From Lumnitzera littorea (Eukaryota; Streptophyta; Magnoliopsida; Myrtales; Combretaceae): a stretch of 64,000 nt of DNA. Of this stretch, positions 1 to 9,687 are shown in pieces; within the stretch, counting starts at the first letter, position 1, and every line of letters begins with the position of its first letter. Where the stretch lies: positions 39,740,344 through 39,804,343 of the forward strand of contig JAMXBB010000009.1 of NCBI GenBank assembly GCA_024138015.1, written 5' to 3'. The notes under the pieces were generated by a model that worked only from the letters and a program-made list of their open reading frames with translations, was not told the DNA's origin and ran no database searches. The position numbers were made by a program, and so were the translations under genes.

Positions 1-1675
1 GGGAAGAATGATGCCTTCTATTAAAGCTAAGGACTTGATCTTGTCGCGTAAGGTTGAATTGGTATGGAGGATATTGTGGCTCAGGCATAGAACAAAGTAC
101 TTGCCAATCTCGGTTTTAGGGATGACTTTAACACTATTGATGCTGAGAGCTTTGTCCTTATGGCCTCCTTCATCTTTTCATCTAGTGTCTTATATCTCTT
201 AGAAGGAGGTTGGCAAATAAGCTCCTTCCTACCTCTTTTGTTAGTACTTGACACAATATCCACTTGAAGGGATGACCCCTTGGAAATCTCATGATGAATG
301 ATTTCAGCCCCGCTGCGAATGTCGATTTCTCGGCCAAAATCTCTTGACTCTATAGATGAAGGAATACTTTCAGCCAGAAGGCTTACCTTAACTTGTGCAG
401 CCTCAATGACCCTAGGCTTTTCACTCCCTTATCCCTTATCAAATGGATAAGATGCCTTTTTTAGGGTTACTACTTGCTTCACTACTTTTTCTTGTATGGC
501 TTTCCGCAGAGCAACCGACCGATTCACAGTTAGCTTAGCATATATTCGTTTATCGACTTTAGATTTTTTGAGCTTTGCTTAGGCCAATAGCTTGGTAGGA
601 TCTACGTCGTATGCGGCCATGTCTACAATAAAAGGTAAATGTATTATAAATAAAAACAAAAAAACTAAGGACTTACATGTTCTGTGCTAAACGAAGCTCA
701 AAGGCTAAGTTATCCTTCTTTCAAGTCATGAGAACGGCTTTCCTCTTATAGCTCTACTAGATACGGCAACTACTCAATAGCATACCTTCTTTTTCAGAGA
801 AAATTAGCTCCTCATTTTCATATTGCCTTATTCATCTCTCGGTGTCCTAGAAAAACATTTTGTTTTTTCTTCTCTCTTGAATCTTTTTCGCCACAACAGC
901 ATCATTCAACATCAACTCAATGTCTTTTGTATGGATAGGTTTGGTCCATTGGGTCCAAAAGTCTAATTCTTCGTTCGAGATAATTGACATAAACTTATTA
1001 TGCCACTTATAGATCTTGGACTCCAATCCATCCATGAATTTCTGCCCATGCCTAACGGCCATGAAGTACCAACCATTAGGCTACCTCTTTATTGTAAAGA
1101 AATACCTAAATAATTTTAGGCATAGCCCTGAGCTCGACCTCTTCATAAACTATCTTGAAAGTTGCAAGAAGCCAAAAAATATTTGGTGAGAACATGCTTG
1201 GCGCAACTTGGAAATAGTTGAAGAATTGGTTAACAAAAGTTGAAAATGGAAAGCGCAATCCAAAATTGAGATATTTCGGATAGATGTGAAACTTACGCTC
1301 CCTTAGAAAGCATACCTTTTCCTACTCTCTTGGCCTTCGAAGATTCCATATTTTAGGAAGATCTTACCAATACTTATTATATTTCAAAAGAAGAACTTTG
1401 TCAGCAACATTGGCCACTCCGTTTGGCGAATTGCTAAAGTAAATCACATTATTATACAAATACCTTACCATAGACCTTCCTTCTTTGTTATTTGAATAGG
1501 TATCTACTGTAAGAGAGTTGATTCGAGTAAGTTTATCACACTACTCTACCACGCTGTTGGCTAAGCTACTCGAGGAACATGTTATCTAACTTCTTTTTTG
1601 GAGGGAAGAAGTAGCCTCGGTCTTAGTTACCTTGGAATCTGAAAGAATAAGTCGATGAATTACGTTTTGAACCAT
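1..1675 (-). pseudogene. Element C antisense ORF, PF04195-like ('putative gypsy type transposon'), broken
   Basis: Third copy of the accessory gene also found in A and B, here on the minus strand. The start is placed at the ATG at 1675-1673, equivalent to the ATG at 2811 in A and 18115 in B. The best preserved piece is 1062-847, with the diagnostic stretch GQKFMDGLESKIYKWHNKF followed by an ELDFWTQW block and an IQERRKNKMFF block, as in B. An intron at 676-623 is shared with the other copies. The 3' exons, coiled coil and acidic tail are cut by the window edge. Several frameshifts and stops make it non-functional. The function of this domain is unknown; the name is the family label only. Confidence 0.7.
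623..676 (-). other. Intron 1 of element C antisense ORF
   Basis: On the minus strand the sequence reads CATGTAAGT at the donor and TTGTAG|ACATGG at the acceptor, a short GT-AG intron of 54 bp. It lies at the same place in the protein as the introns at 3755-3808 (A) and 19112-19162 (B), just after the IQERRKN-containing domain. Confidence 0.65.
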
Positions 1676-1836
1676 ACCTAATTTTAGTGTTATAACGAAC
1701 GCTACAAAACTTTTGAGAATTTCAAAAGTGAAGACAAAATGCTGAAAGCAAGCAAAAGGTTATGGATGCAGATGAAGATGAAATGAAATATGTTTTTAAT
1801 ATTGAAAAATTCCTTATATATGAATGATTTACCTTT

Positions 1837-1841
1837 GTAAC
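1837..1841. repeat. Target site duplication of element A, left copy (GTAAC)
   Basis: GTAAC directly before the left LTR; the same five bases follow the right LTR at 8901-8905. Confidence 0.85.
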
Positions 1842-2330
1842 CGTTGTTGGTGAATTTTGGGGATTGGAAATATCCTGCAAAGATAAGAAAAGTACATGGT
1901 ACTGGGGCTAGTCCGGTGCGGCCAGTCCGATGCGGCCATTCCGATGCCTAAGTTAGTAAGCAGGAATGTAAAAGATAAAGTAAAGAGGTTAAGAGTTATC
2001 AGATGCCTCTTGTAGAGTTTCTTTCCCGTATTTATAGGAGAGTGTCATGTCTAAAGGAGTAGTTATCAGAATAACTGTTGAGATACGTGGAAGCTTGTTA
2101 ATTAGACACCTTCCTTGAAATGTAGGAAGAGCAAGCAGTTATGTAATATAGCGGTATTTGTGATAATTGTTCGCACCATGAACTTGAATTTAAATCAGCA
2201 ACAGATCTATGTTACTCGGCATAGTATTGAGAATGTCGATTACTCGGTAAGGTGTCGAGATAAAGATTGTACGTCCTGTCGACAACCGAATTGACTAGTA
2301 AGACAGGTGGATAAAAACTAACTATCAACA
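1842..2330 (-). repeat. Element A 3' LTR
   Basis: In plus orientation it begins CGTTGTTGGTG (the first T of TG has become C) and ends ACTATCAACA, giving TGTTG...CAACA inverted ends. It matches 8426-8900 throughout. A TATA-like TATTTATAG at 2029-2037 reads CTATAAATA on the minus strand, agreeing with minus-strand gag-pol. Confidence 0.9.
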
Positions 2331-2342
2331 TTTCCCCTACAA
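2331..2342 (-). other. Element A polypurine tract
   Basis: The minus strand reads GTAGGGGAAA immediately before the 3' LTR start TGTTGATAG, the expected plus-strand primer for reverse transcription. It fixes the orientation of A as minus. Confidence 0.75.
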
Positions 2343-2810
2343 CTCTCGTGTTTGACAATTCGACAAAGGGGGTAATACATAATGCTCTAAAGGAAGAGTA
2401 AGGTGCAATTCTTTAGATGCCCAGTGAGATAAGCAGTAAGACGGTTCGCATCTTAATCAAAAAATTGTAACTTTCAAATTCTTGCTTGTTCAAGAAACCA
2501 AAATGTAGGTGGTATGACACCTATTGCCTTAGTCATCATTATGCTATAGGCCTAATAATTGTTGGGGAGTTGTCAACTGTCGGATTTCTATTATGAAACA
2601 CGTATTAACAATCTGCACCACTATCAAATCAATGCATCATTACTGTTAGAAACAAATTTGTAGTTATGAGGATAAGCTATTTGTATTTAAAAAACTCTTC
2701 AAAATCAAAGTTCATTTCTGTTCAATGTTACAAACAAATTTTCTTGCTTTCTCATCTTCACTCTCAAGTTCTTCAACTTCTATGATACCATTCTTCATTA
2801 CCATTCAGGT

Positions 2811-5451
2811 ATGGTTCGTAACATCATCCATTGACTTGTTCTCTTTGATTCCAAAGCAACGAAAATTGAGGCCACTTCTTCCCCTCAAATAAAGAGCGAG
2901 GCAGCATGTTCTTCTAACAGCTCAGCCACAGTATTGAGGAAAGGTGGGATAAACTCACCCGGATAAACACTCTTACTATGAATAATTATCTCGAGGATAA
3001 AGAAAGGAGATCCTTAGTGAGATATCTGCATAACAATATAACATACTTTCGTGACTCTCCAAATGGAACTGCTAGTTCTGTTGATAGAGTTCTTGTCATA
3101 AAATACAATTAGTACTGGCAAGATCTTTCTAGAACGTGGAATTTGAGGAGGTAGAGAGAGGAGGAGAGGGTATGTTTCCTAAGAGAGTGCGAGTTCCATA
3201 TATACCTGAAATATTTAGATTTTGGGTTGCACTTCCCTTTCTCGACTTTTGTGAAGGGCTTCTTTAACTACTTTAGAGTCGTACCAAGTATGTTCTTACC
3301 CAACACAAACCAGCTTCTGGTGGCTTTCAAAATAATTTGTGAAGAAGTTGAAGTTAAGGTTAACCTCAATTGTTTTGATACTTCTTTATGATTAGAAGGC
3401 AACTTGACGATTGGTATTTTACCATTGCAAGGCATGGATGGAAGTTCATGGATGGGTTAGAGTCCAAGATCCATAAGTGGCACGATAAATTCGTGTCTAT
3501 TATTTCAGATGAGGAGTTAGATTTCTAGACTCAATGGACTAAGCCAATTTGTACTAGAAAGGAGGAAGAACAAAATGTTCTTCTAGGACGCTGAAAGAAT
3601 TATACAGCGTTATGAAAGTGGAGACCCAATCTTTTCTAAAAAAGAAGGTACACTAATGAGTTACTACCCTGCTAAGTTTAGCCACAAGAGGAAAACTGTT
3701 CTCGTAACTTTGGGGGAGAATTATTGCCTTTGAGCCTTGCTCAGTATGGAGAATGTAAGTTTATTTTTTTCCCCTATACTAATATTAACTAGTTTACTCA
3801 TGTTGCAGATATGGGTATTAGCAAGGTAAATCCTGCCAAGCTAATGGCTTAGGCTAAAGCCAAAAAATCAAAAGCGAACAAGAGGGCAGCCACAGCAACA
3901 ATTACCACTCGGTTTGTTGTTGTGAAGAAAACAGCAAAAGAGGACATATCAAAGCAAGCAACGGTACAGAAGAAGACCATGCGACCATCTAATAGGTGGA
4001 AGGAGGGTGAGAGAATAGTGTTGATCGAGGTCCCACATTATGTGGAGCCTCTGGTCAAGCAAAGAAAGGTAAGTCGAGAGAGCCAAACTCGTAGTAAGGC
4101 TAAGGATGCCACCATTCTCAAGGGGTCATCGTTGATGTTGGAGGTAGCACCTAGTGTTGATAAGAGACCGAGAAAGGAATTCGCTAGCTAACCACCTGCT
4201 AAAAGGTCCAAAGGTTTGGATGAGAGGACGAAGGAGGCCATGCATTCTAAGGCTCTTAGTATCAATAGCGCTGAATTTGTTCCCAACAAGGAGGTCGGTG
4301 AGCACTTCGTCCCGTATTGGAGCTAAAATGTTTTGGATACCGATTCAGCCCTAGGTGATAAGACAAAATCTTTGGCCTTGATGGGAGGAATTATTCTTCC
4401 AAAGGATAAAGAGATTGCTAAGAAGGATGCCAATAAGGTTAGTAGTTGCTATATGGCTCATACCACGGCCAAGTTATATGACATGAGTATTTATATCCAT
4501 CTTTATAACTATTGAATTTATTCAGTTGCTGATATTCAATTTCCTTTTCAAATGAGAAGCCACATTTTGATGGCTTTAGATGTGGTTGATAAAGAGACTA
4601 AAAAGGTAAGATCCATAGTAGTCTTCATGTATTTTGTCGAGTCATTTTGAGTACTCATCATATTAAATGAAATTGTTGCAAAAAATTGAAGATGCATATA
4701 ATGCATCCAAAGCCCAAACTGCTGTTGTTGAGAATGCAAGGATAAGGGCTAAGATGGAGGTGAGAAAGCTCTAAGAAAACCTAGCTGTTGAAAAGTTGGC
4801 ACATACCCTTATTGCTGATGAAGTCTCGAGCTTGAAGGCTAAAATGGAAGAGCGGTACAAGGAGTTTGAAGGCTTAAATGAGGAGCTGCAGAAGAAGAAA
4901 GAAGAGTACTGGGGGCTAGGCCGAACTCTTTGCCTGATGAGCGATGAGGAAGACAAGCTCGAAATGTAGATTAAAGAGTTAGAGACTAACAACTCGAACT
5001 TATAGAGCTGTATTACTGAATTGGAGGAGACTATAAGGAGAGGACCATCAATTGAAGAGGCTCTCGATATAGTTACTCCTAGCCAGTAGTACAAGAGACT
5101 TCTACGAAAGAACTTATTGGAGGGGGTCTAAATGATAAAAAAGGGGATTCTGAAGCTTCACCTTGATTATGATCTCTCTTATCCCGACTTCGCCAACGTC
5201 GACAATAGAGTCAGCTGTACTGATGAAGACAATGACGATGAGGTAGGTATTGAGATTGTTAATAAGGGCAATGGTGAAACTCATGCTGAGGATCTAGGGG
5301 AAGATGAAGAACGTCTATCAAAATTAATCTCCTATGAGCAGAAAGAGAAATCTGCCGACTCTGAGACCTTAGGTGCCGAGAAAGAAGCTTTCTCGGAGAA
5401 AGTCCCTGCCTCCAATCTAATACTTCTGCCAATTCCGAGAGTAAGCCATAG
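2811..5451 (+). pseudogene. Element A antisense accessory ORF: PF04195-like domain, coiled coil, acidic tail
   Basis: Runs opposite to gag-pol, starting at an ATG at 2811 equivalent to 18115 in B and ending near a TAG at 5449-5451. In order: a short variable start; an ERWDKL-type segment near 2940; the PF04195-like domain (about 3140-3640) with the FMDGLESKIHKWHDKF block; a GT-AG intron at 3755-3808; a basic Lys-rich stretch (ORFs 3922-4191 and 4154-4354); two further likely introns (about 4482-4530 and 4606-4682); a coiled-coil region (about 4735-5090); and an acidic C-terminus (5132-5440) rich in Asp and Glu. Reading frames change several times and stops interrupt, so it is dead. The biochemical role of the domain is unknown to me. 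Confidence 0.75.
3755..3808 (+). other. Intron 1 of element A antisense ORF
   Basis: Donor GAATGTAAGTTTA and acceptor TGTTGCAG|ATATGGG, 54 bp. Exon sequence on both sides aligns with copies B and C while the intron interior does not, as expected of a genuine spliced intron. Confidence 0.7.
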
Positions 5452-5574
5452 GATTATCTTTATATTCTTTGTACCTTATGTTCTCTCATGTAATTGTTTG
5501 AACAAAATATCTTTTATGTAATAGGTCGTACATTTGTAACTGCATTTGTTGAACGAAATATCTTTCATAGGACT

Positions 5575-5775
5575 GTTTTCAGTATGTTTTATTTGATGCA
5601 CCACGAGTTCCCTGTATTCTATTTCACACATTCTTATTTGTCAACATGTTTCATTTCACACGCTAAGGGTCTTTCGACATGTTTTATTTCACATACTCAA
5701 CTAATTCTCAGTATGTTTTATTTCACATGCCCAATTATTTCTTTGGCATGTTTTATTTTATTCGCCCAATTTGTG
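5575..5775 (+). repeat. Short tandem repeat array between the convergent genes of element A
   Basis: About five degenerate units of roughly 35-45 bp, each with the core ATGTTTTATTTCACA followed by a C-rich spacer. A matching array lies in B at 20935-21075. Both sit downstream of the antisense ORF and downstream of gag-pol, where the two transcripts would converge. Confidence 0.7.
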
Positions 5776-6049
5776 CATCTTTATAGACATTGTCTTTAGC
5801 CATTTGAGGCATGGACTAGCCACATTACTTAGTTGTAAGATTAATTTATGCATTTTGTTAATCACGATAGGTTAGAACTTAAGTCAATTCGTTTGCCATG
5901 TAGCCTAGAACTCATTAACTCGACAATCATAAAAAGAATAAAAAACATAATGAGACTTCAAACATAATTCTCATAAAAAAGTACTGTAGTCTTACAAGCA
6001 TGTAGGCTATCGCCTCACAAATAAGTGGTAATGAACGTCATCTAAATAA

Positions 6050-8391
6050 TCAATTGAAATATAATTTCAAATTCTCGGCGTTCTATACTTGAGGGATGAT
6101 AGATCCATCTAACCTTTCTAGTCGATAGGCTCTCTCGCTAACAACTTCCCAACATGTCTGAAGGGGATTGTGCAAACATGTTAACGTTGGCTTACAAGAA
6201 GTTAATTAAACTTTATCAAATATCTGCTGATAAGGGTTTCCCAATCCTCGTTGTTTTCCCAGGGTCATCTCCCAAAGAAATTTCCTTAGTATCACTCTTG
6301 GCATTCTCTATGCCAATTGACTTGCTTTCTAGATAGGTTTCCACCTTAGATACTTTTTCTCATCTTAAAGCCCTCATATATAAAGACCTTACCAATTGCT
6401 GATCCCCTTTGCACATGCCAACTTTCGTGGAAGTAGGGAACTTAGCTTTAAGATGTGCAGTTGAAGGGACAATGCTAAATAGATGTTGACATGATCATCC
6501 CATTATTATGTTGTATGGGGACTAACATTTGATGATGAGGAAGTCTACTTTATCCTCTGCAACATGCTCATCATCGTCGATCTGTATTAGCAAAGAAATT
6601 ACTACCGCTACTTGAACTTGTTGGTTGTTGAAGGTATACAGATCATACTTGTAAGATCTTAGCTGTACCTTGATCTTAGGTCTCATCTAGTCGAACGTAT
6701 GCTGAAATATGATGTTAGCCGAACTTCTTGTGTCAACAAGAATCTTCTAAACTTTGAGGTTTGTGACTCTTGTACTAATAACCAGTGCATCATCATGTAG
6801 TCTCTAGATGCCTTCGAATTCATCCTCTATAAAAGAAATTGTGTTGTTGATCTTGACCTTCTTGCCTTAGATGTCGTAAATGTAATTTTTGGCATTCGTT
6901 AAACTCAAAGAGCTTGACTGGCTAATAGTAGGTCCACCGACAATGGTGTTGATCACTATTAGGTACTTTGCTGGGATTTGCATCTCTTGTATCTCTCCTG
7001 GCTACAGTTAGCCGAGTGTCATTCTCTTGTTCCTTATGTCTCCTTTGAGACGGCCTCTTAATATTTTTAGCATCATACACTAGGAATTTTTGCAAATGCT
7101 TACGTTAAATTGCATCTTTAATCACATTCTTGAGTTGTATGCACTCATCTGTGTTGCGACCCTTGTCGTAGTGAAAGTCACAGTACTTATTGGAATTTCT
7201 CCTTGAGGGATTTCCTCTCATTCTTTCTGACCATTGCAGAACACTTCTCTACCCATGTACCTCCATAAATATGTCCGAAATTAGACGATTGACAGGTGTA
7301 TGAGATGAAAATGTCAAAATTCTCAGTCTCTTTCTCTCGACATTCGAACTTTGATCATCATTTGAGTTGAGTCTATCCTTCACACTTTTTCTCTTGTCAT
7401 TTTTTCTATCTCCTCTATTCTGATTGACCTTTAGCTTGTCCTTTATGTTATCTTCCCGACGGATGTATGAGGTGGCTTTAGCCTTGAACTCAGCGAAAGT
7501 TTTCGGCTTGCTCTTTATGAGAGACTTGAAAAAGTCTCCATGGGGCTTAACTCCATCGATTATGGCATTGAGGGCCACACTCATAACCAATTCTGGGATT
7601 TGAACCATCTCGACCACAAACCTAGCTAGGTAGTCTCTAATTAATTCATTTGATTTTTGTTTGATTGTGTTGATGATTGAGAAATTCTTAACAGGAAGTT
7701 TGCTTGTAAGGAAGTGTTGAAGAAACACTTCTGCTAATTCATCAAAATAAGAAATGGTGTTTAGTTTTAAGTGTTTAAACCATGCATTGGTTGCATTCCT
7801 CAAGGTTGAGGGAAAAGCTTGGCAAGCCATTGCATTACTCAAACCATGTAATTTGGCTAATGTATGGTAGTACTCCAGGTGGTCTTCGGGGTTCTTTGTT
7901 CCGTCATAAGTTTCAAACTACGGTAACTTGATGTGCCGAGGTATCACTTGTTCCAAAATCTCTAGCACAAAGAGACTCTTCTTAATTTGGAATTGCTTGC
8001 TTAATGCAGTAGGGGTGTTGATAGGCAAGGGGCTCACATGGTGCACCTGCTGTAGTTAATTGCCTTTATCATTCTTTTTGAAAGCAGGAGCCAAAGGTTT
8101 CGTCGTGCCTTCGACTTGCTTTTTCTGCAACTCAGGTGAATAGATTGAATCATCGTTATTATCAACATCGTGATTGCCATGCTCGTTGTTCTAATTTGGA
8201 TGAATACTATTATAAAGGAGGTTAAGGATCTGTTCATGCTTTTTGTTTAACTATGAGTTTACCTTAGCCAAATCAAGGCATAATTGCTCAAGTCTAGCCA
8301 ATCGTTGCTCATCAATATGCTAACTCCCTCCTTCATGGTGTTAGGAGGAAGTACCAGCACCTACACTCTTGGTCATTTTAGTTTTAGCCAT
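6050..8391 (-). pseudogene. Element A gag-protease with fused integrase C-terminal remnant
   Basis: Starts at the ATG at 8391 (reads MAKTKMTKSVGAG, equivalent to B's start at 29639). A coiled, basic N-terminus is followed by the retrotransposon Gag domain (open at 7842-7249, with AWFKHLKLNTISYFDELAEV and a LIRDYLARFV block). The protease region has VDTRSSANI near 6735, where the usual active-site DTG is DTR. A PR-RT linker piece continues to about 6160, then the sequence jumps to the integrase C-terminal stretch ending LKLYFN-stop at 6050. No polymerase is present. Multiple stops follow the Gag domain. Known for the family: Gag forms the particle and the protease processes the polyprotein. 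Confidence 0.85.
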
Positions 8392-8411
8392 ATGGGTGTG
8401 TTTAGAAAAAA

Positions 8412-8425
8412 TAGATGACACTAAA
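8412..8425 (-). other. Element A primer binding site (decayed)
   Basis: Next to the 5' LTR the minus strand reads TTTAGTGTCATCTA. The cognate site in B reads TTTGGTGCCGTCTG; every difference is a C-to-T or G-to-A transition. Confidence 0.6.
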
Positions 8426-8900
8426 TGTTGTTAGTGAATTTTGGGGATTGGAAATATCCTGCAAAGATAAGAAAAGTACTTGGAATCGGAGCCAGTCCGA
8501 TACAGCCTCTCTAATGCCAAGTTAGTAAGTAAGAATGTGAAAGGTAAAGTAAGGAGGTTAGGAGTTATCAGATGCCTCTTACAGAGTTTCTTTTTCGTAT
8601 TTATAAGAGATTATCATGTTTGAAGGAGCAGTTATCAGAATAACTGTTAAGACACATAAAAGCTTATTGATTAGATACCTTCCCTAAAATATAGAGAAAG
8701 CAGGCATTTATGTAATATAATTATGTTTGTGATAACTATTCATGCCACGAACTTGAATCTAAATCAGCAATAGATCTATGTTACTCAGTATAGTGCCAAG
8801 AATGTTAATTACTCGATGAAGTGTCGAGAATATAGATCGTACGTCCTATTGACAGTTGAATAGACGAGTAAGATGGGTGGATGAAAACTGACTATTAACA
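8426..8900 (-). repeat. Element A 5' LTR
   Basis: Begins TGTTGTTAGTGAA and ends ACTATTAACA in plus orientation. It aligns with 1842-2330 with scattered transitions. The minus-strand TATA-like element is near 8606-8598. It is followed by the GTAAC duplication. Confidence 0.9.
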
Positions 8901-8905
8901 GTAAC
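8901..8905. repeat. Target site duplication of element A, right copy (GTAAC)
   Basis: Identical to 1837-1841. Confidence 0.85.
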
Positions 8906-9244
8906 CACAATACGTTTCTAATAATGGTGGTACAAATTATTAACATGTGTTTCGAGATAGAAATCCAATGGTTATTAAGGCTCTGACAATTATTAGTGTT
9001 AGCGGTGTAATTATGTCTAAGGTGACAATTGTTGTATGTGCTACCACTTAGTCTTTTGATAGGATGGAAAATTGAAAAGTTGCGACCCTTTGGATAAGAT
9101 ACGATCCGTTGTTCTAAATGAAAATTAGGAACTTCCCATATTACTTAGCATTTGGGAAACATTTTTTCACTCAACCCTACAAATAGAATATTAAACTATC
9201 TACTCCCTTAGTTGAATCCTTGATCATGAGAGTTAAGGGGAAAA
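8906..9244 (+). other. Element C leader between antisense ORF and LTR
   Basis: Reverse complement matches the non-coding stretch between the left LTR and the antisense ORF in A (about 2340-2640) and B (about 17680-18000). It continues bases 1675-1841 across element A. No ORF. Confidence 0.75.
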
Positions 9245-9687
9245 TGTTGATAGTTGGATTTCATCTGTTACATTCACTCGTCAACTCAGCTAACAAGAAG
9301 TTGAGTAATTCGCCTTTCGATAGATGTTGACTAAGACAGCCATGTGTGGTTTAAATTTAAGGAAAGTGGCACAAATGATTATTGCCTAGTACGATTCCAT
9401 TACATAATTGCCCACTATTACATTTTAAGCATGTGCTTAATCATTAGGTCTCTACGTATCCCAATAATTATGTGATTAAGTGCTATTTCAGACACCCAAC
9501 ATTTACCTATAAATACAAAAAATAAGCACTATAAGAACCATCGAATAGCTTGTAACTATTCACTTTATTTTCTTTTAAATATATTTACTAACTTAAGCAT
9601 TAGAGTGATTATATCGAACTAGCCCTAGTACCATTTAGTTCTTTATACTTTATAGGAAAGATTTTATCTGAAAACCTTACAACAACA
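9245..9687 (+). repeat. Element C LTR
   Basis: Begins TGTTGATAGTTGG and ends ACAACAACA, the reverse complement of the A/B LTR. A TATAAATA box at 9508-9515 is on the plus strand, so C's gag-pol would be plus-strand. It is shorter (443 bp) and more diverged than the A and B LTRs. Confidence 0.8.

Larger units (their letters stand above)
1842..8900 (-). mobile_element. Element A: non-autonomous Tat-like Ty3/Gypsy retrotransposon nested in C
   Basis: A complete 7.06-kb insertion bounded by LTRs of 489 and 475 bp in direct orientation and by 5-bp duplications GTAAC. Reading on the minus strand: 5' LTR 8900-8426, primer site, gag, protease, a short remnant of the integrase C-terminus ending at 6050, then a plus-strand accessory ORF (2811-5451), polypurine tract and 3' LTR. 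Compared with the related B, reverse transcriptase, RNase H and most of integrase are missing at a single junction near 6140-6160, so transposition would have needed enzymes from a relative such as B. It sits inside C and is therefore younger than C. Confidence 0.9.
1..9687 (+). mobile_element. Element C: Tat-like Ty3/Gypsy retrotransposon, left end outside window, interrupted by A
   Basis: The right part of an older element whose gag-pol would be on the plus strand, off the left edge. Bases 1-1841 and 8906-9244 join into one internal region once element A and one copy of its target duplication are removed. That region is the reverse complement of the antisense-gene half of elements A and B, and it ends in an LTR at 9245-9687. 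For example, the reverse complement of 8906-9010 matches the leader seen at about 2540-2640 in A. The other LTR and all of gag-pol lie outside the window, so completeness cannot be judged. Confidence 0.85.

Noticed and set aside
81..263. Minus-strand ORF at 263-81 as a separate gene
   Set aside because: It is part of the decayed PF04195-like gene of C, matching B near 19550-19800; the plus-strand ORF at 8-202 is its shadow.
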